From DASSNU01 sp035701265 (lineage in GTDB: Bacteria; Gemmatimonadota; Gemmatimonadetes; Gemmatimonadales; Gemmatimonadaceae): a stretch of 64,000 nt of DNA. The stretch spans positions 186,001 to 250,000 of the forward strand of contig DASSNU010000015.1 in NCBI GenBank assembly GCA_035701265.1. The letters are read 5' to 3'. Positions 15,404-24,814 of the stretch are shown piece by piece; within the stretch, counting starts at the first letter, position 1, and every line of letters starts with the position of its first letter. Made by a program: the position numbers and the translations under genes. The notes under the pieces are model-generated. The model ran no database searches, was not told where the DNA came from, and saw only the letters and a list, made by a program, of their open reading frames with translations.

Positions 15404-17473
15404 CTACTGCTCCCCCGCCGTCGTCGTCACCTGACCGCCCGCCTTGTTCCCGTACTTGTCGAACCACGCCCGCAGATACAGTTGCGTGCGCAGGAAGTTG
15501 GACGGCGTGCTCGACGTGCCGTGATACTCGTTGTTCATCCGGATCATCGCCGTCGGTACGCCGTGCACCCGGAGCGCGCGGTAGAACTCCTCGATCTGCG
15601 GAATGGGCGTGCGCAGGTCGAGCACGCCGGTCATGAGCAGCGTGGGCGTCTTCACGTTCCCCACGTACATGATCGGCGAGCGGCGCAGGTACTCGGCGGG
15701 ATCCTCCCAGAAGGGGTGAGCGAAGTTCTGATACCACCCCGCGCCGTCGGTCTCCCCAACGAAGCTGATCCAGTCGATCACCGGACAGAGCGCGGCCGCG
15801 GCAGCGAAGCGGTCGGTGTGACCCACCGTCCACGCAGTCAACACGCCGCCGCCCGAGCAGCCATAGACGAACATGTTGTGCGTGTCGATGTAGCCGCGTC
15901 CCACCACGGTGTCCACGCCGGCCATCAGGTCGTCGAAGTCCTTTCCGGGATACGCGTTCTTGATCTCGTTGGTGAACTTCTCCCCGTAGCCGGTGCTGCC
16001 GCGCGGGTTGGTGTACAGCACGATATAGTCGTGCGCGGCGAAGTCCTGCCGCGCGAAGTTGAACCCCACGTCGTACATCGCCTGCGGGCCGCCGTGAATC
16101 TGCAGCAGGAGCGGATACTTCTTGTGCGGGTCGAATCCGGGGGGCTTCACGATCCACCCCTGGACCTTCAACCCGTCCGTCGACGTGTACCAGATCTCCT
16201 CGGTCTCGCCGATCGTCTTTCCCGCGAGCACATCCGCGTCCACGTCGGTGAGCTGTGCGAACTCCGTCACCGTGCCGCGCGCGCTCTTGGGCACGGTGAA
16301 GGTGACGACGTCGTTCGGCTGCGTGGGGGTCGAGCGCACGCCCACCGCGCGGCCATTCTTCCCCACCGCGGAGACGGTGAGCACCTGCGCGCCGCTGGTG
16401 ACGGGACGCACCTGCCCGCCCACCGTGGCGAAGTAGAGATTCTTCGCGCCGGCATCGTCCACGGTGAAGTAGACGCCGCTGTTGTCGCTCGCCCACATCA
16501 CGCCGGAGATGGGACGGTCGAGCTTCCCCGACACCATGTGCGCGTTCGACCCGTCCGCGTTCATCATCCACAGATTGGTCTCCGCCCACGCGGAGTGGTC
16601 CACCGAGTCCGCCGAGAGAAACGCGATCGTGTGGCCGTCGGGAGAGTAGACAGGGCTGCGGCTCGTCCCGGCGCGCGCGGTGAGCTGCGCGACGTCGCCT
16701 GACGCCACGTTCACCGCGTAGATGTTCGACTGCCGGAAGGCCTCCTCGGAGTTCGGCTCGCGCAGCGAGGAGAACGCGATCCGCGTGCCGTCGCTCGACC
16801 AGGAGATCCCCGCGTCGTCCCAATCGCCCGATGTGATCTGGCGCGCAGTGCCGCCGCCGGCGGGGATGACGAAGATGTGACGGTAGGCCTCATCGGTGAA
16901 GCCGATCCGGTCGCGACGATAATTGAGACGCGTGACGACCTTGGGCGGCGCGATCCACTTGGCGCCTTTGGGCGGGGTGGGCATGTGGATGCGCAGCGCG
17001 CTGTCGTGCACCGGCACGTTCATCGTGAAGGCGATCCACTTCCCGTCGGGTGACCACTCGAGCGCTGATGGCGACTCGGTGAGATGCGAGATCTGCGTCG
17101 TCCCCCCTTCCGCGTCCATCCACCTGACGAAGATCTGCTGCCCGGTCGGCTCGCCGCGCGCGATGTAGGCGATGCGCGTGCCGTCGGGAGACCACTGCAC
17201 GTCGGAGCCGCGCACGAGCTCGTGCTGGTGGCTGCCGTCCGCGTTCATCTGCCAGATGGACGACTCCCACTTGTCGTTCATCTTGTCGATCCAGCGGCGC
17301 GTGAAGAGGATCTGCGAGCCGTCGGGAGAGAGCTGCGGACTTCGCACGTCCTCCCAGTCGAGATACTGCTCGAGCGCCAGACGATCCGATGTCGCGCGTT
17401 GCTGCGCGGCGACGGGCGAGATGGCGACGACGAGAAGGCACGCGATGGCGCCGATGAATCGCAGGGCACGCAT
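15404..17473 (-). CDS. Secreted S9 family peptidase with beta-propeller (acylaminoacyl-peptidase-like)
   Basis: Start ATG 17473 has GGGAGG seven bases upstream, although the frame is open further up. The 689-residue product has a signal peptide (IGAIACLLVVAISPVAAQ). A WD40-like TolB propeller follows, with repeated SPDG blocks (VRSPQLSPDGSQILFTRRWI, then YSPDGHTIAFLSADS). The catalytic alpha/beta-hydrolase domain fills the C-terminal third: GGPQAMYDVGFNFARQDF, nucleophile GCSGGG with Ser near residue 540, Asp in GVLDLRTP and His in NEYHGTS. It should cleave short or acylated peptides in the periplasm. It is divergent from the glyoxalase-like gene. Confidence 0.92.
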   Translation of the reverse strand: MRALRFIGAIACLLVVAISPVAAQQRATSDRLALEQYLDWEDVRSPQLSPDGSQILFTRRWIDKMNDKWESSIWQMNADGSHQHELVRGSDVQWSPDGTRIAYIARGEPTGQQIFVRWMDAEGGTTQISHLTESPSALEWSPDGKWIAFTMNVPVHDSALRIHMPTPPKGAKWIAPPKVVTRLNYRRDRIGFTDEAYRHIFVIPAGGGTARQITSGDWDDAGISWSSDGTRIAFSSLREPNSEEAFRQSNIYAVNVASGDVAQLTARAGTSRSPVYSPDGHTIAFLSADSVDHSAWAETNLWMMNADGSNAHMVSGKLDRPISGVMWASDNSGVYFTVDDAGAKNLYFATVGGQVRPVTSGAQVLTVSAVGKNGRAVGVRSTPTQPNDVVTFTVPKSARGTVTEFAQLTDVDADVLAGKTIGETEEIWYTSTDGLKVQGWIVKPPGFDPHKKYPLLLQIHGGPQAMYDVGFNFARQDFAAHDYIVLYTNPRGSTGYGEKFTNEIKNAYPGKDFDDLMAGVDTVVGRGYIDTHNMFVYGCSGGGVLTAWTVGHTDRFAAAAALCPVIDWISFVGETDGAGWYQNFAHPFWEDPAEYLRRSPIMYVGNVKTPTLLMTGVLDLRTPIPQIEEFYRALRVHGVPTAMIRMNNEYHGTSSTPSNFLRTQLYLRAWFDKYGNKAGGQVTTTAGEQ

Positions 17474-17652
17474 GATGGAACCTCCCAGGGCTTGGGTGCA
17501 CGGCGAACACTCTATCCTGCACCGCGCCGGGCGACGCGGGAAGGGGTGCCGGAGGGGCGCGAAGGGGTAGCACGTGCCCACCATGTCGGACGGGAGCGCT
17601 CGCGGCCGGCGGCTCGGTTAGCTTATCAGGCGGCACATCCGGCGGAGGGTTC

Positions 17653-18411
17653 ATGCGGGCGCTTCCGTTCTGCTGCGCACTGCTGCTCCACGTTGCGGCG
17701 CGTGCGTCGGCGCCGGGGCAGGCGCCGGTCGTCGAAGTGGATCACCTCTACGTCGTGGTGCCGCGCGGCGCACAAGCGGAGATTGCCGCGCTGCGCGCGC
17801 ACGGGTTCTTCGTGGACACGACCATCAACCGTCACACCGGCTACGGCACCGCGTCGGTGGCCGTCCTGTTCGAGAACGCGTATCTCGAGCTCCTCTGGCT
17901 CGACCCGGACGTGGAGCTCGCACCCGAGCACGAGGGACGCACGGACACGCTTCGTCGCGCCACACAGTGGCGCACCAGCGGTGTGAGCCCGTTCGGGATC
18001 GGGCTGCGACGGATCGACGGTGACACGGGAGTGCTCCCCGTTCCCGTTCATCGGGACTCCGCCGAGTACCTGGCGCCCGGCGAGGCGTACGAGGTGCTCA
18101 ACCAAGCGGCCGACTCGATGGCCGCGGACCTGTTCGTCCTCCCGCAGAGCCGTGCGGTGCCGAGCTGGGTCGAACGCGCGAAGGCGCGATTCCCTCAGCT
18201 GTTCGAGCACGCGGGCGGCGGCCGGTTGGTCACGCACGTGTGGCTTGCGGGTCCGGCGGCGCAGCGGCCGGTCGCGCTGGCGACGCTCGCGCCGCGCGGG
18301 CTCGAGACGCGCCAGGCAGATTCCGCGCTCGTGGAGCTGCAGTTGGACGGCGGCCGTCGCGGCGAGCGGATCGATCTCCGGCCGCTGTTGCCGGTGATCA
18401 TCGTACGGTGA
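17653..18411 (+). CDS. Secreted glyoxalase-like domain protein
   Basis: Start ATG 17653 follows GGAGGG. The 252-residue product has a signal peptide (FCCALLLHVAARASA) and then VVEVDHLYVVVPRGAQAEIA, NRHTGYGTASVAVLFENAYL and ELLWLDPDVEL. This is the first half of the Glyoxalase_3/VOC-like fold, in which His in VDHLY and Glu in LELLWL are typical metal-site positions. A beta-rich C-terminal half follows. The secreted location is unusual for VOC proteins, and the reaction is unknown. Confidence 0.8.
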   Translation: MRALPFCCALLLHVAARASAPGQAPVVEVDHLYVVVPRGAQAEIAALRAHGFFVDTTINRHTGYGTASVAVLFENAYLELLWLDPDVELAPEHEGRTDTLRRATQWRTSGVSPFGIGLRRIDGDTGVLPVPVHRDSAEYLAPGEAYEVLNQAADSMAADLFVLPQSRAVPSWVERAKARFPQLFEHAGGGRLVTHVWLAGPAAQRPVALATLAPRGLETRQADSALVELQLDGGRRGERIDLRPLLPVIIVR

Positions 18412-18497
18412 GTCTTGTGCGCGGAACGGACACGCCTGCATGATGGGATCGGAGCGCCGCCGGTACGCCGCGGTGCGCCCATTCCTCCCTTGTCTGC

Positions 18498-19091
18498 ATG
18501 TTCACGCTCCAGATCGAAAGCCCCCACCTGCCTGACGTGGTTCTCACCGCCCTGCGCACGCGCGCAGGAGAGTGGCGCGAGTCCGAGATCCCGGACGAGC
18601 TCACGCGGTATGGCATGCTCAGCGTGGAGTGCCGTCCCACGACGGACGGCTGCGTGCTGCGCTACGACCCTCCGTCGTACGGCACCAGGGGAACGGGGCG
18701 GCAGTTGCAGGCCGAAGCGACAGTGAGCCCCAGCGGCAGCGGCACACGTGTCAGTATCCGACTGCGGTACGCGCTGCAAGTCCATGTGTTCGTCCTGGGC
18801 GGTTTCGGGTTCATGCTCGCGAGCATTGTCGGCATGCTTGCGATCGGCCCACGAGCGCTGCTGGTGCTATTGTTGCCACTCGTGGGGATGATGCTCACGC
18901 TACTGATGGCCCTGGTCGAGAATCGCTCGCTCTCTCAGCCACTCGATGCGGCTGGCAGCTACCTCGTGCAGCGCATCACGGATGCAGTGACGAGTGCCGG
19001 ACATGCGAGCGCATCACCTGACACGCTGCCCCTCAGCTCGAGCGAGGCGGCGGCGAAGGCGAAGCGCCTGCGCGAAGGGCCGCAGTCCTGA
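18498..19091 (+). CDS. Hypothetical membrane protein (197 aa)
   Basis: The first 95 residues form a soluble domain (FTLQIESPHLPDVVLTALRT, with a beta-rich GTGRQLQAEATVSPSGSGTR). Two close membrane helices follow at FVLGGFGFMLASIVGMLAIG and ALLVLLLPLVGMMLTLLMAL. A short soluble C-terminal tail completes the protein. No family is recognised. The domain order (N-terminal soluble part, then a membrane hairpin) suggests a small envelope sensor or adaptor, but this is only inference. Confidence 0.65.
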   Translation: MFTLQIESPHLPDVVLTALRTRAGEWRESEIPDELTRYGMLSVECRPTTDGCVLRYDPPSYGTRGTGRQLQAEATVSPSGSGTRVSIRLRYALQVHVFVLGGFGFMLASIVGMLAIGPRALLVLLLPLVGMMLTLLMALVENRSLSQPLDAAGSYLVQRITDAVTSAGHASASPDTLPLSSSEAAAKAKRLREGPQS

Positions 19092-19287
19092 AGAGCCGCC
19101 CATCCACCTGCGCATCGTCACCGCTCGAGACACCACGGGTGTCGTCCTTGCGCGCGACTCGGATGAGCCGCATGAATTCTGGGTCTATCGTGCCGGTCGC
19201 AAGTCGAACAGCCATCAACTCGGCGCCGATGCCGGGCAGATCGAGAGCGCTCGGCTCGACGGTGTCCTCGCGGCACGAGGTCTCTGA
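19092..19287 (+). other. Coding-like segment without a clear start
   Basis: The frame ending with TGA at 19285-19287 codes for IVTARDTTGVVLARDSDEPH followed by EFWVYRAGRKSNSHQLGADA, which looks like real protein sequence. Upstream in frame it is Arg-rich and overlaps the preceding gene. No ATG, GTG or TTG start with a ribosome site lies near 19092-19140. It may be a decayed gene, a gene with an unusual start or a chance frame. Confidence 0.3.
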
Positions 19288-19364
19288 GCGGTCCGGACGA
19301 TCGGGATCTCCGTCGCACGCGATCGGTAGCCAGCCCCGGCGGGCAGCCTACACAAGGGACGCAC

Positions 19365-19685
19365 ATGCCACTTCCTCTCATCGCGCATCGCGTGGTTACA
19401 GTCATGGTCATCTTCGCCTGCGCGCTCGCGTGCCTGGGGCTCGCGGCCTTCTATTTCGCGCGCGCCGCGCTGCACCCGGTGAACGAGGAGGCGGCGGACC
19501 GACTCCATCAGATTCAGATTTCTAGCTATCGCAGCGGCACGGTACTCGGCACGGTGCGAGGAATTCCCGACCCAGATGATCTCACACCGGAAGGACAGCG
19601 TTTTCGCCGCACGGGGTTGCGCTGGCTCGTGCCGACGGGGATGCTGCTGGTTCTGCTGTTTCTGGTGGTGACCGCTCCACTCTGA
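19365..19685 (+). CDS. Small two-helix membrane protein (106 aa)
   Basis: Start ATG 19365 follows AGGGA. The product has an N-terminal membrane helix (VVTVMVIFACALACLGLAAF), a soluble middle part of about 50 residues (EAADRLHQIQISSYRSGTVL) and a C-terminal helix (GMLLVLLFLVVTAPL). I recognise no family. It could be the product of a small envelope-stress-type gene, but there is no direct evidence. Confidence 0.55.
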   Translation: MPLPLIAHRVVTVMVIFACALACLGLAAFYFARAALHPVNEEAADRLHQIQISSYRSGTVLGTVRGIPDPDDLTPEGQRFRRTGLRWLVPTGMLLVLLFLVVTAPL

Positions 19686-19853
19686 TCCGGGATCCGCGCT
19701 CGATGCGCGGTGACGTGAGTCGCTCTCCTGACTCGGCGCGATGGGCTGGGCCGGACACCGCTGCGATCGTTCAGGAGTGCGGATCGTCGAACGGCAACGC
19801 GCGCATGACGAGTGACTGCTCCCGCTTTCGTGAGCTGAGATCGCCCGCCAAGA

Positions 19854-20330
19854 TCAGTTCCGCCCTTCGATCTCTCGTATGTCATCGCTGCCGGCGCCGA
19901 GCTCGCCATGGTCTTCACCGCCGCCAAGGGATGCATGTCCCTCTGCCCGTCTCGCGAGCGCCAGCGTACCGGTCGCGGAGACCGCGCCGGCCGCCGCGAA
20001 GATCGCGCCCAGCATCGGGAACTCGTTCGCATGCATGCCCACCGTCAGCGAGAACACGCCCGAGAGCGCGAGCCCCCCGAGCGCTCCCCACGCTGCGAAG
20101 CGCGGAAGCGATATCTGATCGAACCGTCGGCGGCGGCCAAGAATGCTCAGGATGACCGAGAATGCGAAGCCGGCGAGAAAGCCGAGCAGGCCGAAGAAGA
20201 GCGGAAAGGGGACGTCGGCGGCATCGAGACCGACGATGGCGAGGAGCACGAGCCCTGCCCCGAGCCATGCTGCTCCCCATGTCAGGCCGATGCCTGCCGC
20301 AGCGCGGAGACGTCTCAGCCATCTCATCAT
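19854..20330 (-). CDS. Hypothetical four-helix membrane protein (158 aa)
   Basis: The product starts MMRWLRRLRAAAGIGLTWGA and has about four hydrophobic segments: AWLGAGLVLLAIVGLD, FGLLGFLAGFAFSVILSILG, FAAWGALGGLALSGVFSLTV and EFPMLGAIFAAAGAVSATGT. A charged tail follows (RAEGHASLGGGEDHGELGAG). The RRRRFDQISLPRFA loop between helices two and three seems to be the best conserved type of region. Small proteins of this sort occur widely in Gemmatimonadota with no known role. Confidence 0.65.
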   Translation of the reverse strand: MMRWLRRLRAAAGIGLTWGAAWLGAGLVLLAIVGLDAADVPFPLFFGLLGFLAGFAFSVILSILGRRRRFDQISLPRFAAWGALGGLALSGVFSLTVGMHANEFPMLGAIFAAAGAVSATGTLALARRAEGHASLGGGEDHGELGAGSDDIREIEGRN

Positions 20331-20649
20331 TATTTGTCACGCTCCGTGTGCGCTCGAGAAGCGTAGATTGTGTACGATGATCGGCGGTCATCGCGCCACT
20401 GTACGGCGCACAGTAATCCGGCTCCACGAGAGAGAGAAGGGGCACTGGCTGAAGGTGTACTGAAAGCGTCCGGTGCGCGGTGACCGCAGAGGTAGGGGAC
20501 CGAACGCCGGCTTGCCGCATCACACTGCGGTACACATCGTGACGGGCGGCGGTAGCGGGGAGAGCAGGGCATCCGTACGCGAGACGGGCACCAATCACGC
20601 CACCACAGCGGGTACCGCCTCCCGACCATTCTGCCGAGGAACCATCCCG
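20331..20649. other. Intergenic stretch between divergent membrane genes
   Basis: About 320 bases between the reverse gene at 20330 and the forward gene at 20650. An AT-richer patch at 20330-20385 (TATTTGTCACG, TAGATTGTGTACGATG) probably holds the reverse gene promoter. No gene-like frame is present. Confidence 0.45.
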
Positions 20650-21030
20650 ATGATAATCCGCCTCGCGCGCGTTGCGATCGGCATCGCACTCCTCCTCACC
20701 GCGTTGCTCGCGCTCTCCCTCCCACTGCCACCCAGATTGAACGCAGAGTGGACGGCATTACTGCTGCTCCTGCTTATGCTCGTGGCCGAATGCGTCGTCC
20801 TCGTACGCCTCCCCCGCCGCAGCACCCTCGCACGAGGCCTGGCGTACGCGCTCGGTGCATACGGTGCGCTGACGTTGGGGAGGTGCGGCTGGTTGATCGT
20901 GCACCGAGGGACGACCGCGACCACCGTGTCCGCGCTCCTCGTGTGCGTGCTCGCTCTCATGCTCCTCGTGGCCGCGATCGCCGTGTTCCGCGACCACATG
21001 GATACGCGTACGGTTCCGCGCGCTTCGTAA
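20650..21030 (+). CDS. Small membrane protein (126 aa)
   Basis: ATG 20650 has GAGGAA about ten bases upstream; the longer frame upstream looks non-coding. The 126-residue product is very hydrophobic, with about four segments: LARVAIGIALLLTALLALSL, EWTALLLLLLMLVAECVVLV, LAYALGAYGALTLGRCGWLI and VSALLVCVLALMLLVAAIAV. No family is recognised. It precedes another membrane gene on the same strand. Confidence 0.6.
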   Translation: MIIRLARVAIGIALLLTALLALSLPLPPRLNAEWTALLLLLLMLVAECVVLVRLPRRSTLARGLAYALGAYGALTLGRCGWLIVHRGTTATTVSALLVCVLALMLLVAAIAVFRDHMDTRTVPRAS

Positions 21031-21138
21031 TCACCGACGCTCGATCATGACCGGCACCAGCCGGTACGGCGCACTCCTTCATTGGCAGAAGGGAGTGAGC
21101 TGCTTGCTCAGGGACAACTGCCACGCACCTTCGCGCCC

Positions 21139-21681
21139 ATGACCACTGCTGCGCTCTCCGCCCCGCGTACCTCCTCGTTCGCGCGCACGCTCCTCCCGGT
21201 CTGGCTCGTGACCGCCGCGTGGGACGCGATGTGCGCAACGGCACTCAGCGTCTTCGGCTACCACACCACCGCGGGAGCGGTCTGGCAGGGGGTCGCGTCC
21301 GTCGCGCTCGGCTCCGCGGCACCCCAGGATGCACGCGCGGCGGTAGTTGCCGGGCTCGCCATCCACTGCGGCGTCGCGCTCACCTGGTCCGCGCTTTTCG
21401 TCGGCGCTGCACGCGCGTTGCCCGCGCTTCGCCGCGCCATTGCCACGCCCGGTGGCGCGCTCGCCGTGGCTGCCGCATACGGGCCGCTCATCTGGCTCGC
21501 GATGTCGCTCGTGGTCATCCCGCTCGCCACCGGGAGACCGCCGCGCTTCGGATTTCGCTGGTGTGTCCAGGTGGGCGCGCACATCCCCTTCGTGACGATC
21601 CCGCTCGTCTTCACCGCCCGCCGCGTGCTCGGCGTGCAGCCGGCGCCTGCCATCACGCCAGCAACAGAGCGCGCGCGTTAG
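21139..21681 (+). CDS. Uncharacterised four-helix membrane protein
   Basis: I use ATG 21139 (MTTAALSAPRTSSFARTL); a start at 21082 is also possible. The 180-residue protein has helices at LLPVWLVTAAWDAMCATAL, QGVASVALGSAAPQDARAAV, GLAIHCGVALTWSALFVGAA and YGPLIWLAMSLVVIPLATG. The block VWQGVASVALGSAAPQDA and the YGPLIWLAMSLVVIPLA ending resemble a common family of uncharacterised bacterial inner-membrane proteins. The His in GLAIHCGVAL is conserved in that family as far as I recall. The function is unknown. Confidence 0.7.
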   Translation: MTTAALSAPRTSSFARTLLPVWLVTAAWDAMCATALSVFGYHTTAGAVWQGVASVALGSAAPQDARAAVVAGLAIHCGVALTWSALFVGAARALPALRRAIATPGGALAVAAAYGPLIWLAMSLVVIPLATGRPPRFGFRWCVQVGAHIPFVTIPLVFTARRVLGVQPAPAITPATERAR

Positions 21682-21813
21682 ACTCGGCGAGCGTGAGCGG
21701 CACTCGACAGTCGCTCCAGACACACGCGAGCTTCGTGCATCACGTGCGAGCATCGCGCAGCGAGCCGGCGATCCCCGCCACGCGCCCGGTGAACGACATC
21801 CCTGTGACATGCC

Positions 21814-22563
21814 ATGACAGTCACCATCGCACATCACCTGCTCGTCGTCTTCCTCGTCCTCATCTTCCCACTCTGGGATCGCCGCGAGACACGGCGCCTC
21901 AAGGCGGATCCCACGCAGCACAACAGAACCAGGAGCTACCAGAAGACCATCATCTGGCTGTGGGCCGCCACCGTACTGCTGCTCCTCACCACACCGGCGC
22001 TGATCCTCACCACACCTCCCCCGTCGCGCCTGCTCGCCGCGATGCACGCGCGGACGATGATGGCGATCGTGATCCTGGCTGCGTTCGTCGTCGGCCTCGT
22101 GGCGCCGGTCATCCTCATCCGGCGAAATCCGAAAGCGCTCGCCTCACAACGCGCGCAGCTCGCACGGATCGCGTTCTTCCTTCCGCATTCCCGCACCGAG
22201 CGCTGGTGGTTTGCGGCCGTTTCCATCTCGGCAGGCATCTGCGAGGAGCTGATCTTCCGCGGCTTCCTCATCCGCTATCTCGACACGGTTCCACTCGGGC
22301 TGGGGCTCGTCGGTGCGGTGATCGTCTCGGCGCTCATCTTCGGACTGGATCACGGATACCAGGGGTGGACGGGGATGCTGACGACGAGCGGGTTGGCGCT
22401 GTTCTTCACCCTGCTGTTCTTTCTGGCCGGACGGCTGTGGGTCCCCATGATCGCGCACGCGCTGCTCGACCTGCGCATCCTGTTGTTCGATGTCGGAGGG
22501 ACGCCGGATGCTCACGCTGGAGCGGAGTCGCCGGCCGCCGAGCCGCTCTCTCCTCCGGTGTGA
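21814..22563 (+). CDS. CPBP family intramembrane metalloprotease
   Basis: The 249-residue membrane protein shows the three CPBP (Abi/CAAX) motifs: EELIFRG with the paired Glu and Arg, the His of FGLDHGYQGW, and AHALLDL near the C-terminus. Five or more hydrophobic helices surround them. Family members cleave membrane substrates or process prenylated or peptide signals. The last 20 residues are a Pro/Ala/Glu-rich tail. No bacteriocin gene lies nearby, so a housekeeping or envelope role is more likely. Confidence 0.92.
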   Translation: MTVTIAHHLLVVFLVLIFPLWDRRETRRLKADPTQHNRTRSYQKTIIWLWAATVLLLLTTPALILTTPPPSRLLAAMHARTMMAIVILAAFVVGLVAPVILIRRNPKALASQRAQLARIAFFLPHSRTERWWFAAVSISAGICEELIFRGFLIRYLDTVPLGLGLVGAVIVSALIFGLDHGYQGWTGMLTTSGLALFFTLLFFLAGRLWVPMIAHALLDLRILLFDVGGTPDAHAGAESPAAEPLSPPV

Positions 22564-22861
22564 AGACGACTCGCGGCGCACCGGAGCCGGGCGTCCGGTA
22601 ACGCCCCGCAGCTCGGCAGCCGAAATACGCCGAGCAGTTGCGCCGCGTGCGCGCGGTGAGGCTCCAGCAGCGCGCCGCACCCGTGCGGACACGACGCGCG
22701 GCCAAGTTCCTGGCGCCCTCCCGCCGCGCGCGCACTGTTTTCGCATCACCCACCGCCACGTATTGCGTGCGAGGCCGTCGCGAGCCGCCACTGCGCAGCG
22801 AAGCGTACCAGGGCGCGATGCCCCACGTCACACCGCGCGATCCCAAGCCCGTCCACGACCG

Positions 22862-23728
22862 ATGCTTCTGACCGAACAGAAACAACTCGAGCTCGAAGAA
22901 ACGGCGAACGACATCCGCGAGTCGATCATCGAGATGCTCCTCCACGCCGGCTCCGGCCACACCGCCGGACCGCTCGGCATGGCCGACGTGTTCACCGTCC
23001 TCTTCTTTCACACGCTCTGCCACGATCCAAAAAATCCTGAGTGGGACGGACGCGACCGGCTCGTACTCTCCAACGGACACATCTGCCCCGCGTTGTACGC
23101 CGCCATGGCGCATGCCGGCTACTTCCCCACGGAAGAGCTGAACACGCTCCGGCAATTCGGGTCGCGCCTGCAGGGGCATCCGCACCGTGAATTCCTCCCC
23201 GCGCTCGAGACGAGCTCCGGCCCGCTCGGCGAAGGGCTGTCGCAAGGGGTCGGCATGGCGCTCGCGGATGTGATGGACGAGAAGGCCGGCTCGCGGCGCA
23301 TCATCTGTCTCATGTCCGACGGTGAGCTGGAGGAAGGAGAGACGTGGGAGGCGGCGATGCTCGCCGGCAAGCACGCGCTGCACAACCTCGTGGCGCTCAT
23401 CGACCGCAACAACATCCAGATCGACGGCTTCACGGAAGACGTCATGCCTCTCGAGCCGCTGGCGGACAAGTGGCGAGCGTGGAACTGGCATGTGCTCGAG
23501 ATCAACGGGCACGACATCGTCGCCATTGCCCAAGCCTTCGACATGGCGAAGACGATCTTCGAGAAGCCGACGCTCATCATCGCGCACACGATTCCGGGAC
23601 GCGGCGTGCCGCAGTTCGAGCGCGACTTCCACTGGCACGGCAAGCCGCCCAACGAGCGACAGGGTGCCATGGCGCTCCGCGAGCTGCGCACGCTCGGCGG
23701 CCGCATCCTGAGCGAGGCAGAGTCATGA
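22862..23728 (+). CDS. Transketolase, N-terminal (thiamine-binding) subunit
   Basis: The 288-residue subunit starts at ATG 22862; the open frame upstream to 22490 is Arg-rich and unlikely to be coding. It has the pyrophosphate-domain signatures AGSGHTAGPLGMADVFTVLF, RDRLVLSNGHICPALYAAMA, GPLGEGLSQGVGMALA and the thiamine-diphosphate motif MSDGELEEGETWEAAMLAGK, ending near LIDRNNIQIDG. Split transketolases pair this half with the C-terminal half coded directly behind. Its stop overlaps the next start (ATGA at 23725-23728), giving coupled expression of equal subunits. It should work in the non-oxidative pentose phosphate pathway. Confidence 0.93.
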   Translation: MLLTEQKQLELEETANDIRESIIEMLLHAGSGHTAGPLGMADVFTVLFFHTLCHDPKNPEWDGRDRLVLSNGHICPALYAAMAHAGYFPTEELNTLRQFGSRLQGHPHREFLPALETSSGPLGEGLSQGVGMALADVMDEKAGSRRIICLMSDGELEEGETWEAAMLAGKHALHNLVALIDRNNIQIDGFTEDVMPLEPLADKWRAWNWHVLEINGHDIVAIAQAFDMAKTIFEKPTLIIAHTIPGRGVPQFERDFHWHGKPPNERQGAMALRELRTLGGRILSEAES

Positions 23729-24732
23729 GCGTGACCGCGCCGGCGACGATCGACGTCGCTCTCCATCTCAATCCCAAGGTGTTCGACGACGACGTCGAGC
23801 AGGTCGCCATCCGCAAGGGATTCGGCGACGGGCTGGTGCGCGCGGGCGAGCTGGACCCGCGCGTCGTCGTGCTCTCCGGCGATCTCACCGAGAGCGCGCA
23901 CGCGGCGGAGTTCCGAGCGAAGTTCCCGCGGCGGTTCGTCGAGGTCGGCGTGGCCGAGCAGAACATGGCGGCGGTGGCGAGCGGCATGGCGGCCATGGGA
24001 AAGATCCCGTTCATCACGTCGTACGCCATGTTCAGTCCGGGGCGGAACTGGGAGCAGGTCCGCACCACCATCTGCTACAACGATCGCCCCGTGAAGATCG
24101 CCGGCTCGCACGCGGGCGTTTCGGTCGGACCGGACGGCGGCACGCACCAAGCCATCGAGGACATCGCGATCACGCGCGTCATCCCCCGCATGATGGTGAT
24201 CTGCCCGTGCGACGCGATCGAGGCGCGCAAGACGACCGTGGCCGCGGTGTCGACGGGCACGCCGGTGTACCTCCGATTGGCGCGCGAGAAGACTCCGGTC
24301 ATCACGACGGACGACACGCCGTTCGCCATCGGCCGCGCCCAGACGGTGTGGCGCGCCGATGCGCCGAAGGTCGGCATCGTCGCCACCGGCGCGCTGTTGC
24401 ACAAAGCGCTGCTCGCGGCAAAGGCGCTGCAGGATGACGACATCGACGTCGACGTCATGAACCTCGCCACCATCAAGCCGCTCGACGAAGATGCGCTCGT
24501 CGCGCTGGCCACGCGCACGGGCCGCATCGTGACCGTGGAGGAACATCAGATCCGCGGCGGGATGGGGTCGGCGGTCGCCGAGTGTCTCGTGCAGCACCAT
24601 CCCGTGCCGATGCGATTCATCGGCGTCGACGACGTGTTCGGGCAGTCCGGGACGCCCGAGCAGCTCATCGAGTACTACGGCATGGGGCGCGACGCCATCC
24701 TTCGGGCGGTGCACGACATCCTCGGCCGCTGA
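23725..24732 (+). CDS. Transketolase, C-terminal (pyrimidine-binding) subunit
   Basis: The 335-residue partner begins at the ATGA overlap. It has VAIRKGFGDGLVRAGELD, VVVLSGDLTESAHAAEFRAK and the catalytic Glu region RRFVEVGVAEQNMAAVASGM, then GSHAGVSVGPDGGTHQAIED, and the transketolase C-terminal domain (KVGIVATGALLHKALLAAKA, then VTVEEHQIRGGMGSAVAE). It would form the heterotetrameric enzyme with the upstream subunit. A possible alternative is a 1-deoxyxylulose-phosphate-like or acetoin-type enzyme, but the sequence fits split transketolase best. Confidence 0.93.
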   Translation: MSVTAPATIDVALHLNPKVFDDDVEQVAIRKGFGDGLVRAGELDPRVVVLSGDLTESAHAAEFRAKFPRRFVEVGVAEQNMAAVASGMAAMGKIPFITSYAMFSPGRNWEQVRTTICYNDRPVKIAGSHAGVSVGPDGGTHQAIEDIAITRVIPRMMVICPCDAIEARKTTVAAVSTGTPVYLRLAREKTPVITTDDTPFAIGRAQTVWRADAPKVGIVATGALLHKALLAAKALQDDDIDVDVMNLATIKPLDEDALVALATRTGRIVTVEEHQIRGGMGSAVAECLVQHHPVPMRFIGVDDVFGQSGTPEQLIEYYGMGRDAILRAVHDILGR

Positions 24733-24814
24733 TGAGCGTCCGGCGGCGGCCGCGCATCGCGATGCGTGGCGCGGCACGTGCACTGCGCGCCCCCAGGACA
24801 TGCATGGAGCACTC

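Noticed and set aside
15482..16702. Forward open frame opposite the S9 peptidase
   Set aside because: Antisense shadow with no motif and extreme His/Arg/Val composition.
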